Both the position numbers and the translations under genes were made by a program. Shown here piece by piece: positions 29,289-38,505 of a stretch of 64,000 nt of DNA (its first letter is position 1; every line of letters starts with the position of its first letter). Below the pieces are notes generated by a model. It was given only the letters and a program-made list of their open reading frames with translations. It ran no database searches and was not told the DNA's origin. The stretch is from Maribacter aquimaris (GTDB taxonomy: Bacteria > Bacteroidota > Bacteroidia > Flavobacteriales > Flavobacteriaceae), in the NCBI RefSeq assembly GCF_014596745.1, contig NZ_JABTCF010000012.1:102082-166081 (forward strand), in the 5' to 3' direction.

Positions 29289-30068
29289 ATGAAAAATAAC
29301 GAATTGCATATAGCTTTGGTTCAGACCAGTTTGGTTTGGGAAGACCCCGACCAAAACAGGGAGAACCTTAGTAAAAAGTTCACTTTGCTTCCGCAAAATG
29401 TCGATTTGGTCATATTGCCCGAAATGTTCATTTCCGGGTTTACCATGACTCCTGGGAATATTAGTGGTACAGAAGGCCAAAAAACGTTGGATTGGATGCT
29501 AATGGAAGCCAAAAAACACAATACTGCTATAACCGGCAGTATTCCATATTTTGGGAATGGACAATATGTTAACCGATTGCTATTTGTTGAAGCCAATGGT
29601 AAGGTTTACCACTATGATAAACGCCATACCTTTACCTTGGCAGGCGAAGATAAGGTGTACCAAGCGGGTGTAGCGCAGTTGATTATTGATTATAAGGGGT
29701 TTAGGGTCAATCCGATGATATGTTATGATCTGCGATTTCCGGTGTGGGCAAGGAACACCCAAGATTATGATGTTTTGATTTATGTGGCCAATTGGCCTAA
29801 ACCGCGCATCGTGGCTTGGGATGCCCTTCTTAAGGCCCGTGCCATTGAGAACATGTCTTATTGTATTGGGGTAAACCGTTGTGGTAAAGATCAAGCGGGT
29901 TATGAATATTCAGGACATTCGGCGGTTTATGATAGTCTTGGGGAGCGATTGGTTTTCACCGAAAAGGAAACGATTATTTATTCAACGTTGAAAAAAGACC
30001 ACATAGAAACCACCAGAAACAAGTTAAGATTCCTTGAAGACCGTGATGGGTTTATTCTGAAATTGTAA
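29289..30068 (+). CDS. Nitrilase-family amidohydrolase (omega-amidase-like)
   Basis: Cytoplasmic C-N hydrolase of 259 residues. The catalytic triad is complete: Glu45 (LPEMFISGF), Lys111 (YDKRHTFTLAGE) and Cys145 (MICYDLRFP). Length and motifs resemble the YafV/Nit2 branch, which hydrolyses alpha-ketoglutaramate and related omega-amides in glutamine-transaminase and methionine-salvage metabolism. Substrate assignment is inference from family. The 3' end overlaps the convergent Ig-like lipoprotein gene by 17 bp. Confidence 0.92.
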   Translation: MKNNELHIALVQTSLVWEDPDQNRENLSKKFTLLPQNVDLVILPEMFISGFTMTPGNISGTEGQKTLDWMLMEAKKHNTAITGSIPYFGNGQYVNRLLFVEANGKVYHYDKRHTFTLAGEDKVYQAGVAQLIIDYKGFRVNPMICYDLRFPVWARNTQDYDVLIYVANWPKPRIVAWDALLKARAIENMSYCIGVNRCGKDQAGYEYSGHSAVYDSLGERLVFTEKETIIYSTLKKDHIETTRNKLRFLEDRDGFILKL

Positions 30069-31668
30069 AAGACTGTTCCAGTTCCCAGTTAGCCCGTACT
30101 TCGATAACACCTGGATAATAGACCACCTTTTCGGGTTGTATTCTTTTGAGATAATTCCCGGGATCCCATTTACCATTCCTATTCGAGTCCAAAATAATGC
30201 GTACCAAATAATTTGCCGGTTCAATATGGATGAATTCGACCGATTTGGGCTCCTCTGCGTATATTTCTTGTTTTACCTCTCCCTTTTCCGAGGTTAATTG
30301 GATGATCATTGGGTAATTTCCTGGTTCGGATTTAATATCCATGCTTAGGTTGCCAAAATCGGCATAACTCTTGGTGCCCAGCCGTATGTACATACTGTCG
30401 TTTTGTATACCAAAGAAGTCGGTTACCGCCCCTGGCAATAGTTCTAGTTCGTAGTTTTCTTCCGGTTTCTTTTCAAAGTCAAAATCCACTTTGTTTTTTA
30501 AACTGTCCAAGGTGACCGTGAAATCAACACTTAGGGAATCCTTGTCCATAAGCCCCATTTTTGAGGTGTCTATAGCGACCAGAGGTGTGTTGGCCTGTAT
30601 ATTGAACGGCGTATTGAAACTCAAACTACCGCTGATATTGGGTTTTAATTGTAACGTATCGAAACCTACTTTCCGTTTTTTTATCGTGAAGGTATCAATG
30701 ATCTTTAGGGCTTTGTTTTTCACTGTGAAAATTAAGGAGTCCATTTCAAAAGGGGTGAACCAAAAATTAATGGTGTCCTTTTCACGTTCTTTGGTAATAG
30801 TCGTCTTGATCGAATCGGGCAATACCGATACTGGTGAAATCTCAATATCCTTTCCATCGCCATAATAACCGAAAATAATCCTATTGTTGGCAACAAGGCT
30901 AGGGACGGACACTTTGTAATCAGGGGTTTCTTTGAACAAGGTTAAAAGAAAGGTCGAATCGGTAGGTATCGATAGGGTGTCCTCTATAAAGCCTATCTTA
31001 TCCAAATTCTGGTCGAACATATAGTTCTTATTCTCATCTTTCAAAGCGAACAGGGCATATTTTCCCGCCTTAATGTTTTTTAAAGTGAAAATGACCGCAC
31101 TATCCAGTGTGTTGGTAATATAATTCGGGGGTCTTTTGTATATGGTGGAATCGGTATAGGCTGAGTCGATCTCATAGAGCATTACACTAACAAATTCATC
31201 CGCTTTTCGGTTGAAAGCATCCTTAATAGCTCCTTTGATCTCCAAAGAATCAATATAGCTTCCGGTGGAAAAGACATATGTCAGGAAGCTATAGGGGTTT
31301 TCTTCATTGTTGTCCACGATACTCTGTCCGAAGTTCAAAGTATAGGTGGTGTTTTCCTGAAGGGTATCCTTTAAGGTGATTTCAATGAATTTGTTGGTTC
31401 CTCCCTGTGGTGTTATTATCGGGGTATATTTTAGTGGTGGGGAGATAATAAGTTGTTCCTGAACATCTTTTAACTTTACCAATTCGTCAAAATAGAGCCG
31501 AATCTTGGTCGCCTTGAAATTCGTTGTCATATTCTCGGGTTCGGCTTTCAATAAGACTGGTGGGGTAATATCCTTGGGGCCTCCTGTAGGTCTTCCGCGC
31601 CTTGCACATTGCATTAATGCAGTGGCCATAAAGAAGAGGAAAATATATGCGAAAATTCGTTTGAACAT
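30052..31668 (-). CDS. Large lipoprotein with N-terminal Ig-like (Big_5) domain
   Basis: 538 residues: lipoprotein signal with lipobox ALMQC (Cys21), then the RRGRPTGGPKDITPP sequence found at the start of many Bacteroidota Ig-like lipoproteins. A Big_5/SbsA Ig-like domain follows (about 35-135: PPVLLKAEPENMTTNFKATK, TLNFGQSIVDNNEENP). The remainder is beta-rich, with a carboxypeptidase-regulatory-like part (about 150-245). The C-terminus has a DSNRNGKWDPGNYL phrase typical of prealbumin-like domains. It is probably outer-membrane anchored and structural or adhesive. Function is unknown, although the family is widely conserved near comF in Flavobacteriia. Confidence 0.85.
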   Translation of the reverse strand: MFKRIFAYIFLFFMATALMQCARRGRPTGGPKDITPPVLLKAEPENMTTNFKATKIRLYFDELVKLKDVQEQLIISPPLKYTPIITPQGGTNKFIEITLKDTLQENTTYTLNFGQSIVDNNEENPYSFLTYVFSTGSYIDSLEIKGAIKDAFNRKADEFVSVMLYEIDSAYTDSTIYKRPPNYITNTLDSAVIFTLKNIKAGKYALFALKDENKNYMFDQNLDKIGFIEDTLSIPTDSTFLLTLFKETPDYKVSVPSLVANNRIIFGYYGDGKDIEISPVSVLPDSIKTTITKEREKDTINFWFTPFEMDSLIFTVKNKALKIIDTFTIKKRKVGFDTLQLKPNISGSLSFNTPFNIQANTPLVAIDTSKMGLMDKDSLSVDFTVTLDSLKNKVDFDFEKKPEENYELELLPGAVTDFFGIQNDSMYIRLGTKSYADFGNLSMDIKSEPGNYPMIIQLTSEKGEVKQEIYAEEPKSVEFIHIEPANYLVRIILDSNRNGKWDPGNYLKRIQPEKVVYYPGVIEVRANWELEQSFTISE

Positions 31669-31752
31669 CTATTTATGATCTATTTGGCAAAGTAACACAT
31701 AATTTGGAAATTGCATTCAAGAATTAACAAACCTTACAGATCTTATTGGTAA

Positions 31753-32472
31753 TTATACCAAAGGAACCACGGCCATACTGGTAATGTAGATGGAGACACC
31801 TTGGGATTCCGCCAAGGCCTTTGCACAGGCCTCCATGGTAGCACCCGTGGTAATCACATCATCGACCAAAAGTATTTTCTTGCTTTCCAATAGTTTAGGG
31901 TTGTCTACGATATAAAGAGCCTGATTATTCTGCCAACGGGCGATTCTACTTTTCTTTGTCTGAGTTTTTGTATTGGCAGTCTTTACCAGGGCGTTTTCTA
32001 GAAATTCGGCATTTAGGTGATACGCTAACCGCTTCCCAAAAGCCGAAACTTGGTTATACCCCCTTTTTCTTAATTTTTTTCGATGTAGGGGAACGGGTAC
32101 TACAAAATCTATTTTGTCCAAGTAATTGTTCTCGGCGATAATCTGTCCATGCCAATCCCCTAAAAAGGTTCCGATTTGTTCTTGGTTTTTGTATTTTAAG
32201 TGATGGATTAGGTTTTTTACAATGCCGTTTTCGATGAAAAAAAGGAAGGAATTTGCTTTTTTGATGTTAATTCTACCATAAAAGATACGGTCAACCGCAT
32301 TTTCAACGTTAAAGGTATATTCGGTGAGAGGTAAATGATTCCGACAAACGGTACATAGGTGATTCTCTCCTCTATATAATCGTGCATTACATCCAAAACA
32401 CACCTTGGGTAACAAGATTGAGTTGATATCATTTAGTATCTTTGAAAGCTTGGAATGGACAATTCTTAACAT
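31753..32472 (-). CDS. comF: ComF family protein (phosphoribosyltransferase-type)
   Basis: 239 residues. An N-terminal four-Cys zinc site (Cys25, Cys28, Cys40, Cys43 in LLPKVCFGC and HLCTVC) precedes a PRTase fold with the PRPP-binding motif ILLVDDVITTGAT near residue 200. ComF proteins take part in DNA uptake for transformation and are present in many non-competent bacteria with an unclear role. Its 5' end overlaps the promoter of the divergent coiled-coil gene; the two starts are 32 bp apart. Confidence 0.92.
   Translation of the reverse strand: MLRIVHSKLSKILNDINSILLPKVCFGCNARLYRGENHLCTVCRNHLPLTEYTFNVENAVDRIFYGRINIKKANSFLFFIENGIVKNLIHHLKYKNQEQIGTFLGDWHGQIIAENNYLDKIDFVVPVPLHRKKLRKRGYNQVSAFGKRLAYHLNAEFLENALVKTANTKTQTKKSRIARWQNNQALYIVDNPKLLESKKILLVDDVITTGATMEACAKALAESQGVSIYITSMAVVPLV
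32418..32444 (+). promoter_or_regulatory. Promoter of the coiled-coil membrane protein
   Basis: TTG at 32418-32420, a 16-bp spacer and a perfect TATCTTTG at 32437-32444. The predicted transcription start near 32450 lies downstream of an upstream in-frame start at 32442. This excludes that start and supports the ATG at 32505. The promoter lies inside the first codons of comF. Confidence 0.6.
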
Positions 32473-32504
32473 TAAATAACCTACTTAAAGCCGACTTTAG
32501 ATTG

Positions 32505-33401
32505 ATGGACGGACAAGATACTAAATTCAACTACAAGATTATTCTTGCTGCTTTGGTTGCTGTAATCATAGGTATACTTATTGCCTTTTATTACAGTTAT
32601 GCCCAGTCCCAAAATGAAATTAGTTTCTTGGAAAAGGAAAAAGAGATCATGGTTAAGGATCTTACCCTGATGAAGGCAGACGTTGACAGACTAACCGCAT
32701 TGAATGAAGTTAATGAGATAGAGATCCAAGGTGCCCGATATGAGGTACAACAACTTTTGGATTCTGTAGGAAGACTGACGTTCACTATAGATAAATTAAG
32801 GGAATTCAAGTCAGAACTTCGCAGGCTCGAAGCTAAGAACGATAGTTTAAAATTAAAGAATAATTTTCTGCGTTATAACAATATGCTTCTTACTAATAAG
32901 TATGAAGAGTCAAAAGCACAGATGGAGGCTTTAAGGAAAGCCAGTAGTTCAATTGCCAAGGCTGAAGCCATGCAACGCCAGAAAATCCTTGAACTGAACA
33001 ATGAGCTTAAGACAAAAAGTTATTTGAAGATCCAAGGTGCAGAGGGTGCTAGTTTTCGATTGCGTGGCGGTAAGCCCCTTAGGACAAACAAAGCTTCAAC
33101 AGTGGAGAAATTGCGGGGATGTGTTACGATAATGGCCGATCCTACGATGATCCAAAAGGAAAAAGTATTGTATTTTCAATTTTTGGGACCCAATATGGGT
33201 GTCATTGAGGATAATGCCAATACCATTACTGTAAATGGCAATGTTTATAGTAAACGGGTAGAATTTGTGTTCATGGGGGAAGAAACCCAAGTATGCGACT
33301 TTATTACCATGCCAGAGGGGTCTTTGAAGGAAGGAAACTACATCCTGAATATCTTTGAGGATGAAAGATTGTTAGACTCCACAGAATTTCAGCTAAAATA
33401 A
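32505..33401 (+). CDS. Membrane-anchored coiled-coil protein of unknown function
   Basis: 298 residues from the ATG at 32505 (MDGQDTKFNYKIIL). One transmembrane helix (about 9-31), then a long coiled coil (about 35-165, with heptad-rich stretches such as LEKEKEIMVKDLTLMKADVD), then a globular C-terminal domain (about 185-298). No family name is recognised. The topology of a short cytoplasmic N-terminus, one helix and an external coiled coil is seen in envelope-organising proteins. The longer frame from 32442 is rejected because it begins inside the promoter. Confidence 0.8.
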   Translation: MDGQDTKFNYKIILAALVAVIIGILIAFYYSYAQSQNEISFLEKEKEIMVKDLTLMKADVDRLTALNEVNEIEIQGARYEVQQLLDSVGRLTFTIDKLREFKSELRRLEAKNDSLKLKNNFLRYNNMLLTNKYEESKAQMEALRKASSSIAKAEAMQRQKILELNNELKTKSYLKIQGAEGASFRLRGGKPLRTNKASTVEKLRGCVTIMADPTMIQKEKVLYFQFLGPNMGVIEDNANTITVNGNVYSKRVEFVFMGEETQVCDFITMPEGSLKEGNYILNIFEDERLLDSTEFQLK

Positions 33402-33405
33402 TATC

Positions 33406-33433
33406 TTGCTTTTAGGGGAATATTCTATTTTTG
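33406..33433 (+). promoter_or_regulatory. glyS promoter, probably giving a leaderless mRNA
   Basis: TTG at 33406-33408, a 17-bp spacer and a perfect TATTTTTG at 33426-33433. The ATG follows 4 bp after the -7 box (33438), so transcription should begin at or very near the start codon. Confidence 0.6.
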
Positions 33434-33437
33434 CCAA

Positions 33438-34982
33438 ATGGCAAAACAAGAAGATGATTTTAAAAAGGTGATTTCACATGCAAAGGAATATGGTTATGTA
33501 TTCCAGTCCAGTGAAATATATGACGGATTAAGTGCTGTTTATGATTATGCTCAAAACGGTGCGGAACTCAAAAAGAACATTAGGGAGTACTGGTGGAAAG
33601 CGATGGTAAACCTCAATGAGAATATCGTTGGGATCGATGCTGCCATATTTATGCATCCTACGACCTGGAAGGCCTCTGGTCACGTTGATGCCTTTAATGA
33701 TCCGTTGATAGATAATAAGGATTCCAAGAAAAGATACCGTGCCGATGTTTTGATTGAGGACTATGTTGCCAAGATCGAGGCGAAAATTGAGAAGGAAGTA
33801 GCCAAGGCCTCAAAGCGTTTTGGGGATACTTTCGATAAAAAACAGTTCTTGGCCACCAACCAAAGAGTGGTGGATTATCAAGAAAAGGCTGATGCAATCC
33901 TTAAAAGAATGGGTAAGTCATTGGAAAATGAAGACCTGGCCGATGTTAAAAGCCTTATTGAGGAATTGGATATCGCATGCCCAATGTCAGGTTCCAAGAA
34001 TTGGACCGATGTTAAGCAATTCAACCTTATGTTCGGCACTAAATTGGGTGCCTCTGCAGAAAGTGCGATGGACCTATATTTGCGGCCTGAAACCGCCCAA
34101 GGTATTTTTGTTAACTTTTTGAATGTTCAGAAGACCGGTCGTATGAAAATTCCTTTTGGGATTGCACAGACCGGAAAAGCATTTCGTAATGAAATCGTTG
34201 CCAGACAGTTCATCTTTAGAATGCGTGAGTTTGAACAAATGGAGATGCAATTCTTCATTCGTCCTGGTACTCAAAAGGAATGGTACGAAAAGTGGAAGGA
34301 AAATCGATTGAAATGGCATTTATCTTTAGGTCTGGGAGAGGAAAACTACCGTTTTCACGACCATGATAAATTAGCCCATTATGCCGATGCCGCAGCCGAT
34401 ATCGAGTTTAGGTTCCCCTTCGGGTTCAAGGAATTGGAAGGAATACATTCCCGAACCGATTTTGACTTGAGCCAGCACGAGAAATTCTCAGGAAAGAAAT
34501 TACAGTATTTTGATCCCGAACTTAAAGAGAGTTATGTGCCTTATGTTGTAGAAACCTCCATTGGTCTGGATCGTATGTTCCTCGCTGTTTTTTCAAATTC
34601 TTTACAAGAAGAGGAACTTGAGAACAACACCACGCGAACCGTATTGAAATTGCCTGCTGTCTTAGCGCCTACTAAAGCGGCTGTTTTGCCATTGGTAAAG
34701 AAGGACGGACTCCCAGATGTGGCGCACAAGATCATTGAAGACCTTAAATGGGATTTCAATGTGATCTATGATGAAAAGGATGCCGTCGGGCGAAGGTATA
34801 GAAGACAAGATGCGGCAGGTACACCATTTTGTATCACAGTAGACCATCAGTCACTTGAAGATCAAACCGTGACGATTCGTCATCGCGATACCATGGAACA
34901 GCATCGGGTTGCTATTTCGGAGGTTAAGTCCATTATTCACAAAGAGGTTGATATGCGTTCTTGGTTACAGCGAATGGGCTAG
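33438..34982 (+). CDS. glyS: Glycyl-tRNA synthetase (alpha2 type)
   Basis: Class II synthetase charging tRNA-Gly; 514 residues, homodimeric type as in archaea, eukaryotes and many Bacteroidota rather than the alpha2beta2 bacterial form. Motif 2 region FRNEIVARQFIFRMREFEQMEM and motif 3 region VVETSIGLDRMFLAVF are present. The C-terminal anticodon-binding domain (about 410-514) contains APTKAAVLPLVKKDG. It stands alone, with a promoter directly before the ATG. Confidence 0.97.
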   Translation: MAKQEDDFKKVISHAKEYGYVFQSSEIYDGLSAVYDYAQNGAELKKNIREYWWKAMVNLNENIVGIDAAIFMHPTTWKASGHVDAFNDPLIDNKDSKKRYRADVLIEDYVAKIEAKIEKEVAKASKRFGDTFDKKQFLATNQRVVDYQEKADAILKRMGKSLENEDLADVKSLIEELDIACPMSGSKNWTDVKQFNLMFGTKLGASAESAMDLYLRPETAQGIFVNFLNVQKTGRMKIPFGIAQTGKAFRNEIVARQFIFRMREFEQMEMQFFIRPGTQKEWYEKWKENRLKWHLSLGLGEENYRFHDHDKLAHYADAAADIEFRFPFGFKELEGIHSRTDFDLSQHEKFSGKKLQYFDPELKESYVPYVVETSIGLDRMFLAVFSNSLQEEELENNTTRTVLKLPAVLAPTKAAVLPLVKKDGLPDVAHKIIEDLKWDFNVIYDEKDAVGRRYRRQDAAGTPFCITVDHQSLEDQTVTIRHRDTMEQHRVAISEVKSIIHKEVDMRSWLQRMG

Positions 34983-35061
34983 TTGTCCTTTGTATTGATG
35001 CTGGGGTAAGTAGGTTGTTTGCCCGAAGTTGGCTTATCTGTAATGTTAGGGAATTCAGGGG

Positions 35062-36060
35062 TTATTCGATATGTATCGGACGCCAGACCCCACCATAAAT
35101 CTCATCTTCAGTGCCAAAAGAATGGGTGCCTAAAATGTTTTTGCAAGGACCTGATAAAGCTTCAATCTTAAACCCATTGACCTCTTTTGCAATGGTGATA
35201 TCCTTAAAAATGGTGAAAGGCTTTTCTTTGTTAAGGGAATCGGTTTTCCCCAATTTATAGATGATGGAATAAAAAGGTCCCGTATCCCCAAGGTCCTCTG
35301 ATGCCGAGGCCCATATGATCCCTTCCTGGTCAATATGGAAATCGGTAATACTTCTTTTGGTCGCTTTATCGGTCCAATGGCCAGGAACATCGATTGGGAT
35401 GCCTGTTGTACCTTCCTTACCCATTTTGAATGAATGTTCCTGAATATTCAAAACCCCCCATCGTACAATACCGTTGGGATAGTTTTTTGACCCTCCCCGT
35501 TCTCCCAAAATCACAATTCTATTGTTTTTGTCATAGGGCAAACAGGTTATTGCTTCATATTGGTCCCCGGTAACATCGAAGTCATTCCTATAAAGCATCG
35601 GGAGTTTGATGCTACCCAGAACAGTGGCAAACAATTTCATGGTATCTACCTTAATATGGAAGATACGACCTAATTCACCCTGCCAATTTCCGGATTCGGC
35701 GATTAAATATTCATTGTCCTTTCCGGGAATGGCACAAATGCTTTCCAAATCATTGGATATACCGTCTTTGTCCCAACCATGGATTGGAATAGGGGCAACG
35801 GTTAAGGATTCATTATTGACCCTTATGAGGCCCAATCGAACATCCTTAGCGTTCTTTTTATAATCATAAACAGCCAAATATGAGCAATCGTCAATTTGTT
35901 CCATACCACTTGATCCGCCTGAATTTTTGAACGTTTGGGTCAGTGCATTGTTTTCGTTCGTTGATGGATTTACCACAGTTTTATTACTGGTGCAGGCAGC
36001 TAAAGAAAGAAGCAGGCAAATAGCTACCAAAAAAGGGAAGTGTTCAATTTTAAAGGTCAT
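35062..36060 (-). CDS. Lipoprotein with predicted beta-propeller (phytase/esterase-like)
   Basis: 332 residues with lipobox LAAC (Cys23). The body has repeated blade-like strands, with phrases such as NDLESICAIPG, YLIAESGN, YEAITCLPYD and ITDFHIDQEGIIWASASE. These recall SdiA-regulated or esterase-like-phytase propeller families, but assignment by eye is tentative. It lies 69 bp downstream of a TonB receptor gene on the same strand, so it is probably co-transcribed and surface- or periplasm-facing. It may act on or bind the receptor's substrate. Confidence 0.7.
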   Translation of the reverse strand: MTFKIEHFPFLVAICLLLSLAACTSNKTVVNPSTNENNALTQTFKNSGGSSGMEQIDDCSYLAVYDYKKNAKDVRLGLIRVNNESLTVAPIPIHGWDKDGISNDLESICAIPGKDNEYLIAESGNWQGELGRIFHIKVDTMKLFATVLGSIKLPMLYRNDFDVTGDQYEAITCLPYDKNNRIVILGERGGSKNYPNGIVRWGVLNIQEHSFKMGKEGTTGIPIDVPGHWTDKATKRSITDFHIDQEGIIWASASEDLGDTGPFYSIIYKLGKTDSLNKEKPFTIFKDITIAKEVNGFKIEALSGPCKNILGTHSFGTEDEIYGGVWRPIHIE

Positions 36061-36129
36061 TGTTTAGGTGTTTGAACATTGCAGATCTATCATACTAAGT
36101 TAACCAATACTTTGCTAAGGAAAGAATTC

Positions 36130-38211
36130 TTACAGGCTATATTTTAGGAGTAAGGAACCATAAAAATTCCTGTCATTGCCAGGATAAAAATACCGGGGGT
36201 CACTACCTCCAAAACCAACGGCGTTGATTAGTACCGATTGGGCGTAATGGGTATCGGTGAAATTGTTGATGCCAAAATCGATTCCAAAGAGTAGTTTTTC
36301 GGAGAGCTGTTTTTTATAACCAAGACGTGTATGCCATAAATTAAAGCTGTCGCTAGAAAGGGTATTCGCATCTGTGAGCGGAATGGCACCAACATATTGG
36401 TGGGTGGTATTCCAATAAAAACCATTTCGCCATTGAAGTTGCAATCCCGTATTCAATCGATGTTTTGGTACCCCGGTCAAAGGGTTGCCGGAATAGTCAT
36501 TATCACCATCAATAAAATCAACAAACTTATGGTTGCTATAAGAATAGCTCATAAAAGGAGTTAATTTAAGTTGGGGGGTAAGTTGTACTTTATAGTCGAG
36601 CATAAGCTCCATTCCTTGGTGTTTGGTGCTTCCGGCGTTCTTACCTATAAATTCGTCCTCGCCTATGCGTTGGGCGACCAAAAGGTTTTTGATTGACATG
36701 CGGTAAAGTGCCACATTTATTTTTAGCTTGTTGTTCACTAAAAACAAATCGCATCCCACCTCATAATTGGTGCCGGTTTCTTGGCTGATATCGGGGTTTA
36801 TGCTCCCGCCAGGGGTTAAAGTCTCCTCTAAGCTAGGATTGGAAAAACCTCGGCTGATGTTCATGTAAATTTCCTGTTTCGGATAAAAGGAATACCTTAA
36901 ATTAAGGCTAGGTGAAAAAATGGTGCCAAAACGTCGCTTTCCACTGGTGTTTTCAGCCCCACTCTTGTGTAAATCCCTAAAGTCATAAAAAGTCTTATTA
37001 ATATTTAAACCCAGTTGGGCCGAAAAAAATTCGGCCAGAGGAAAGGTCAAGGTGCCAAACGCATTGAATTGGGTCCTAAATTCCTTGTTATCACTTAATA
37101 GATTCCCTTTAATACTACCTTCTTCAGTATTGGTTTCATAAAGGTTTTCATACGTGCTCCAATTGTATTCGTCCTTATATAATTCGGCCCCAAATGTGTA
37201 TTGGGTGGCGTGGTCCCTGATCTTGAAATCGCCCAAGAAACGTGTTCTGAATCCATAGCCATTGGTGAACTCATCCAAGATATTGAAAGGCCGTGGTTCA
37301 TAATGATCCAGATAGGTATAGAATAGGCTGGTAGTATTTGAAAGCTTTTGATTGAAAGCATGGGTAAGGGAAATTCCGGCCAAGGTATATTTATTGGCTT
37401 CATAGCCTTTTGAGGTCTTCCAGGTAAATGCGGCTTGGGTGGGGTCTTCCTCAAAAGCATCTTGGCTGATTGAGCTTGCGATTTGGGCGTTATAATCGAT
37501 ATGATTCAATAAAAACGCAATTTTGTTTTTTGTATTGATCGTATAAGAAGTATTCAAAAGTATTCCATCGCGCTCAAAACGACTGTTCTCACGATAACCC
37601 TCCAAGGTCATATGGCCATAATGCAGTTCCAGGGCCAACCGATCATCGGCATGGGTAAAACCAAGACTGTTTTTTAATAACCCATAGGAGCCGACCGTAA
37701 AATTGTTGCTTAGGGTGGTGGCTTGTTGCAGTGCTTCCTTGGGATTTAAAACAATAGCACCACCTAAATTGGCTCCAAAAGCTGTGCCTTTGGGACCTTT
37801 AATAACCTCTATGGAATTCATATTTTCAAGGTCATAGGCTTCTATCGTAGAAAAACCTGTACCATTGGTAATCGGAATTCCATGGTAATAGAGTTTTAAT
37901 TTATCGGTGCCGTAAGGTGTTCTGGCCCCGACACCGCGAATTGTGATCCGGTTGGTGTTCAGTGCTCCAGAAAGCACATATACCCCGGGAATCTGGTTCA
38001 GCGAAGAAACCATTTCAACCGGACTGAAATTTTGAAAAATCTTGATATTGATTACTTGTGAGGGTGTGATGCCTGTGGCTTGTTTTGCCTTTAAGGAATC
38101 GATCAACACTACTTCCTTTAATTGATTGATGCTGTCCTTGATCATGATGTCCTGGCCAAAGGACATTATATGGGGACTAAAAAAAAACATACACACAATT
38201 AAAAACCTCAT
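36130..38211 (-). CDS. TonB-dependent receptor (siderophore/metal type)
   Basis: 693 residues, shorter than the SusC-like receptors in this window and lacking the CarboxypepD_reg-like domain. Signal peptide (1-19, ending MSFGQ), TonB box-like segment (about 28-38), plug (about 55-165: IPGVYVLSGALNTNRITIRG, IEVIKGPKGTAFGANLGG), and a barrel ending with an aromatic strand (FYGSLLLKYSL). The size and plug suggest uptake of a ferric siderophore, vitamin or similar small ligand. The divergent promoter region holds three phased direct repeats. Confidence 0.9.
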   Translation of the reverse strand: MRFLIVCMFFFSPHIMSFGQDIMIKDSINQLKEVVLIDSLKAKQATGITPSQVINIKIFQNFSPVEMVSSLNQIPGVYVLSGALNTNRITIRGVGARTPYGTDKLKLYYHGIPITNGTGFSTIEAYDLENMNSIEVIKGPKGTAFGANLGGAIVLNPKEALQQATTLSNNFTVGSYGLLKNSLGFTHADDRLALELHYGHMTLEGYRENSRFERDGILLNTSYTINTKNKIAFLLNHIDYNAQIASSISQDAFEEDPTQAAFTWKTSKGYEANKYTLAGISLTHAFNQKLSNTTSLFYTYLDHYEPRPFNILDEFTNGYGFRTRFLGDFKIRDHATQYTFGAELYKDEYNWSTYENLYETNTEEGSIKGNLLSDNKEFRTQFNAFGTLTFPLAEFFSAQLGLNINKTFYDFRDLHKSGAENTSGKRRFGTIFSPSLNLRYSFYPKQEIYMNISRGFSNPSLEETLTPGGSINPDISQETGTNYEVGCDLFLVNNKLKINVALYRMSIKNLLVAQRIGEDEFIGKNAGSTKHQGMELMLDYKVQLTPQLKLTPFMSYSYSNHKFVDFIDGDNDYSGNPLTGVPKHRLNTGLQLQWRNGFYWNTTHQYVGAIPLTDANTLSSDSFNLWHTRLGYKKQLSEKLLFGIDFGINNFTDTHYAQSVLINAVGFGGSDPRYFYPGNDRNFYGSLLLKYSL

Positions 38212-38341
38212 GGCCCCAAGATAGCTAACAAAAGGATGTTATAATAACAAAAACGCATTCAGTTTATTAATGTACATTGGTCGATGTTAAAGGCTAAAGG
38301 GGTGTTGTGAACAAGCAAAATCGATAAAATCATAAAATTCC

Positions 38342-38395
38342 TACAATAATTATAAGAGCTATTACAACAATTATGTTGGTTTTTACAACAATATG
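38342..38395. promoter_or_regulatory. Three 12-bp direct repeats with 21-bp phasing
   Basis: TACAATAATTAT (38342), TACAACAATTAT (38363) and TACAACAATATG (38384) begin exactly 21 bp apart, two helical turns. They lie in the 294-bp divergent region between the TonB receptor (start 38211) and LRR (start 38506) genes. This geometry is typical of tandem operator half-sites, as used by LytTR-type regulators. The cognate regulator is unknown. Confidence 0.55.
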
Positions 38396-38505
38396 CGGTT
38401 TAAATACGTTTAATCCCGACAAGCTTCCCTATTTTAGAACCTTGTAGAAGTGAAATAGTAGAAAAAGACTACATGTAGTATTTAAAATCCAATAGCAGAA
38501 AACAC

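Noticed and set aside
29082..29480. 132-residue minus-strand ORF across the start of the amidohydrolase gene
   Set aside because: Antisense to a well-supported nitrilase-family gene and without recognisable features.
32442..32504. Longer N-terminus for the coiled-coil protein
   Set aside because: The proposed start lies within the predicted promoter -7 box.
38342..38395. Firm assignment of the 21-bp-phased repeats to a LytTR regulator
   Set aside because: Only the spacing geometry fits; the base consensus does not clearly match known LytTR sites and no such regulator gene is in the window.
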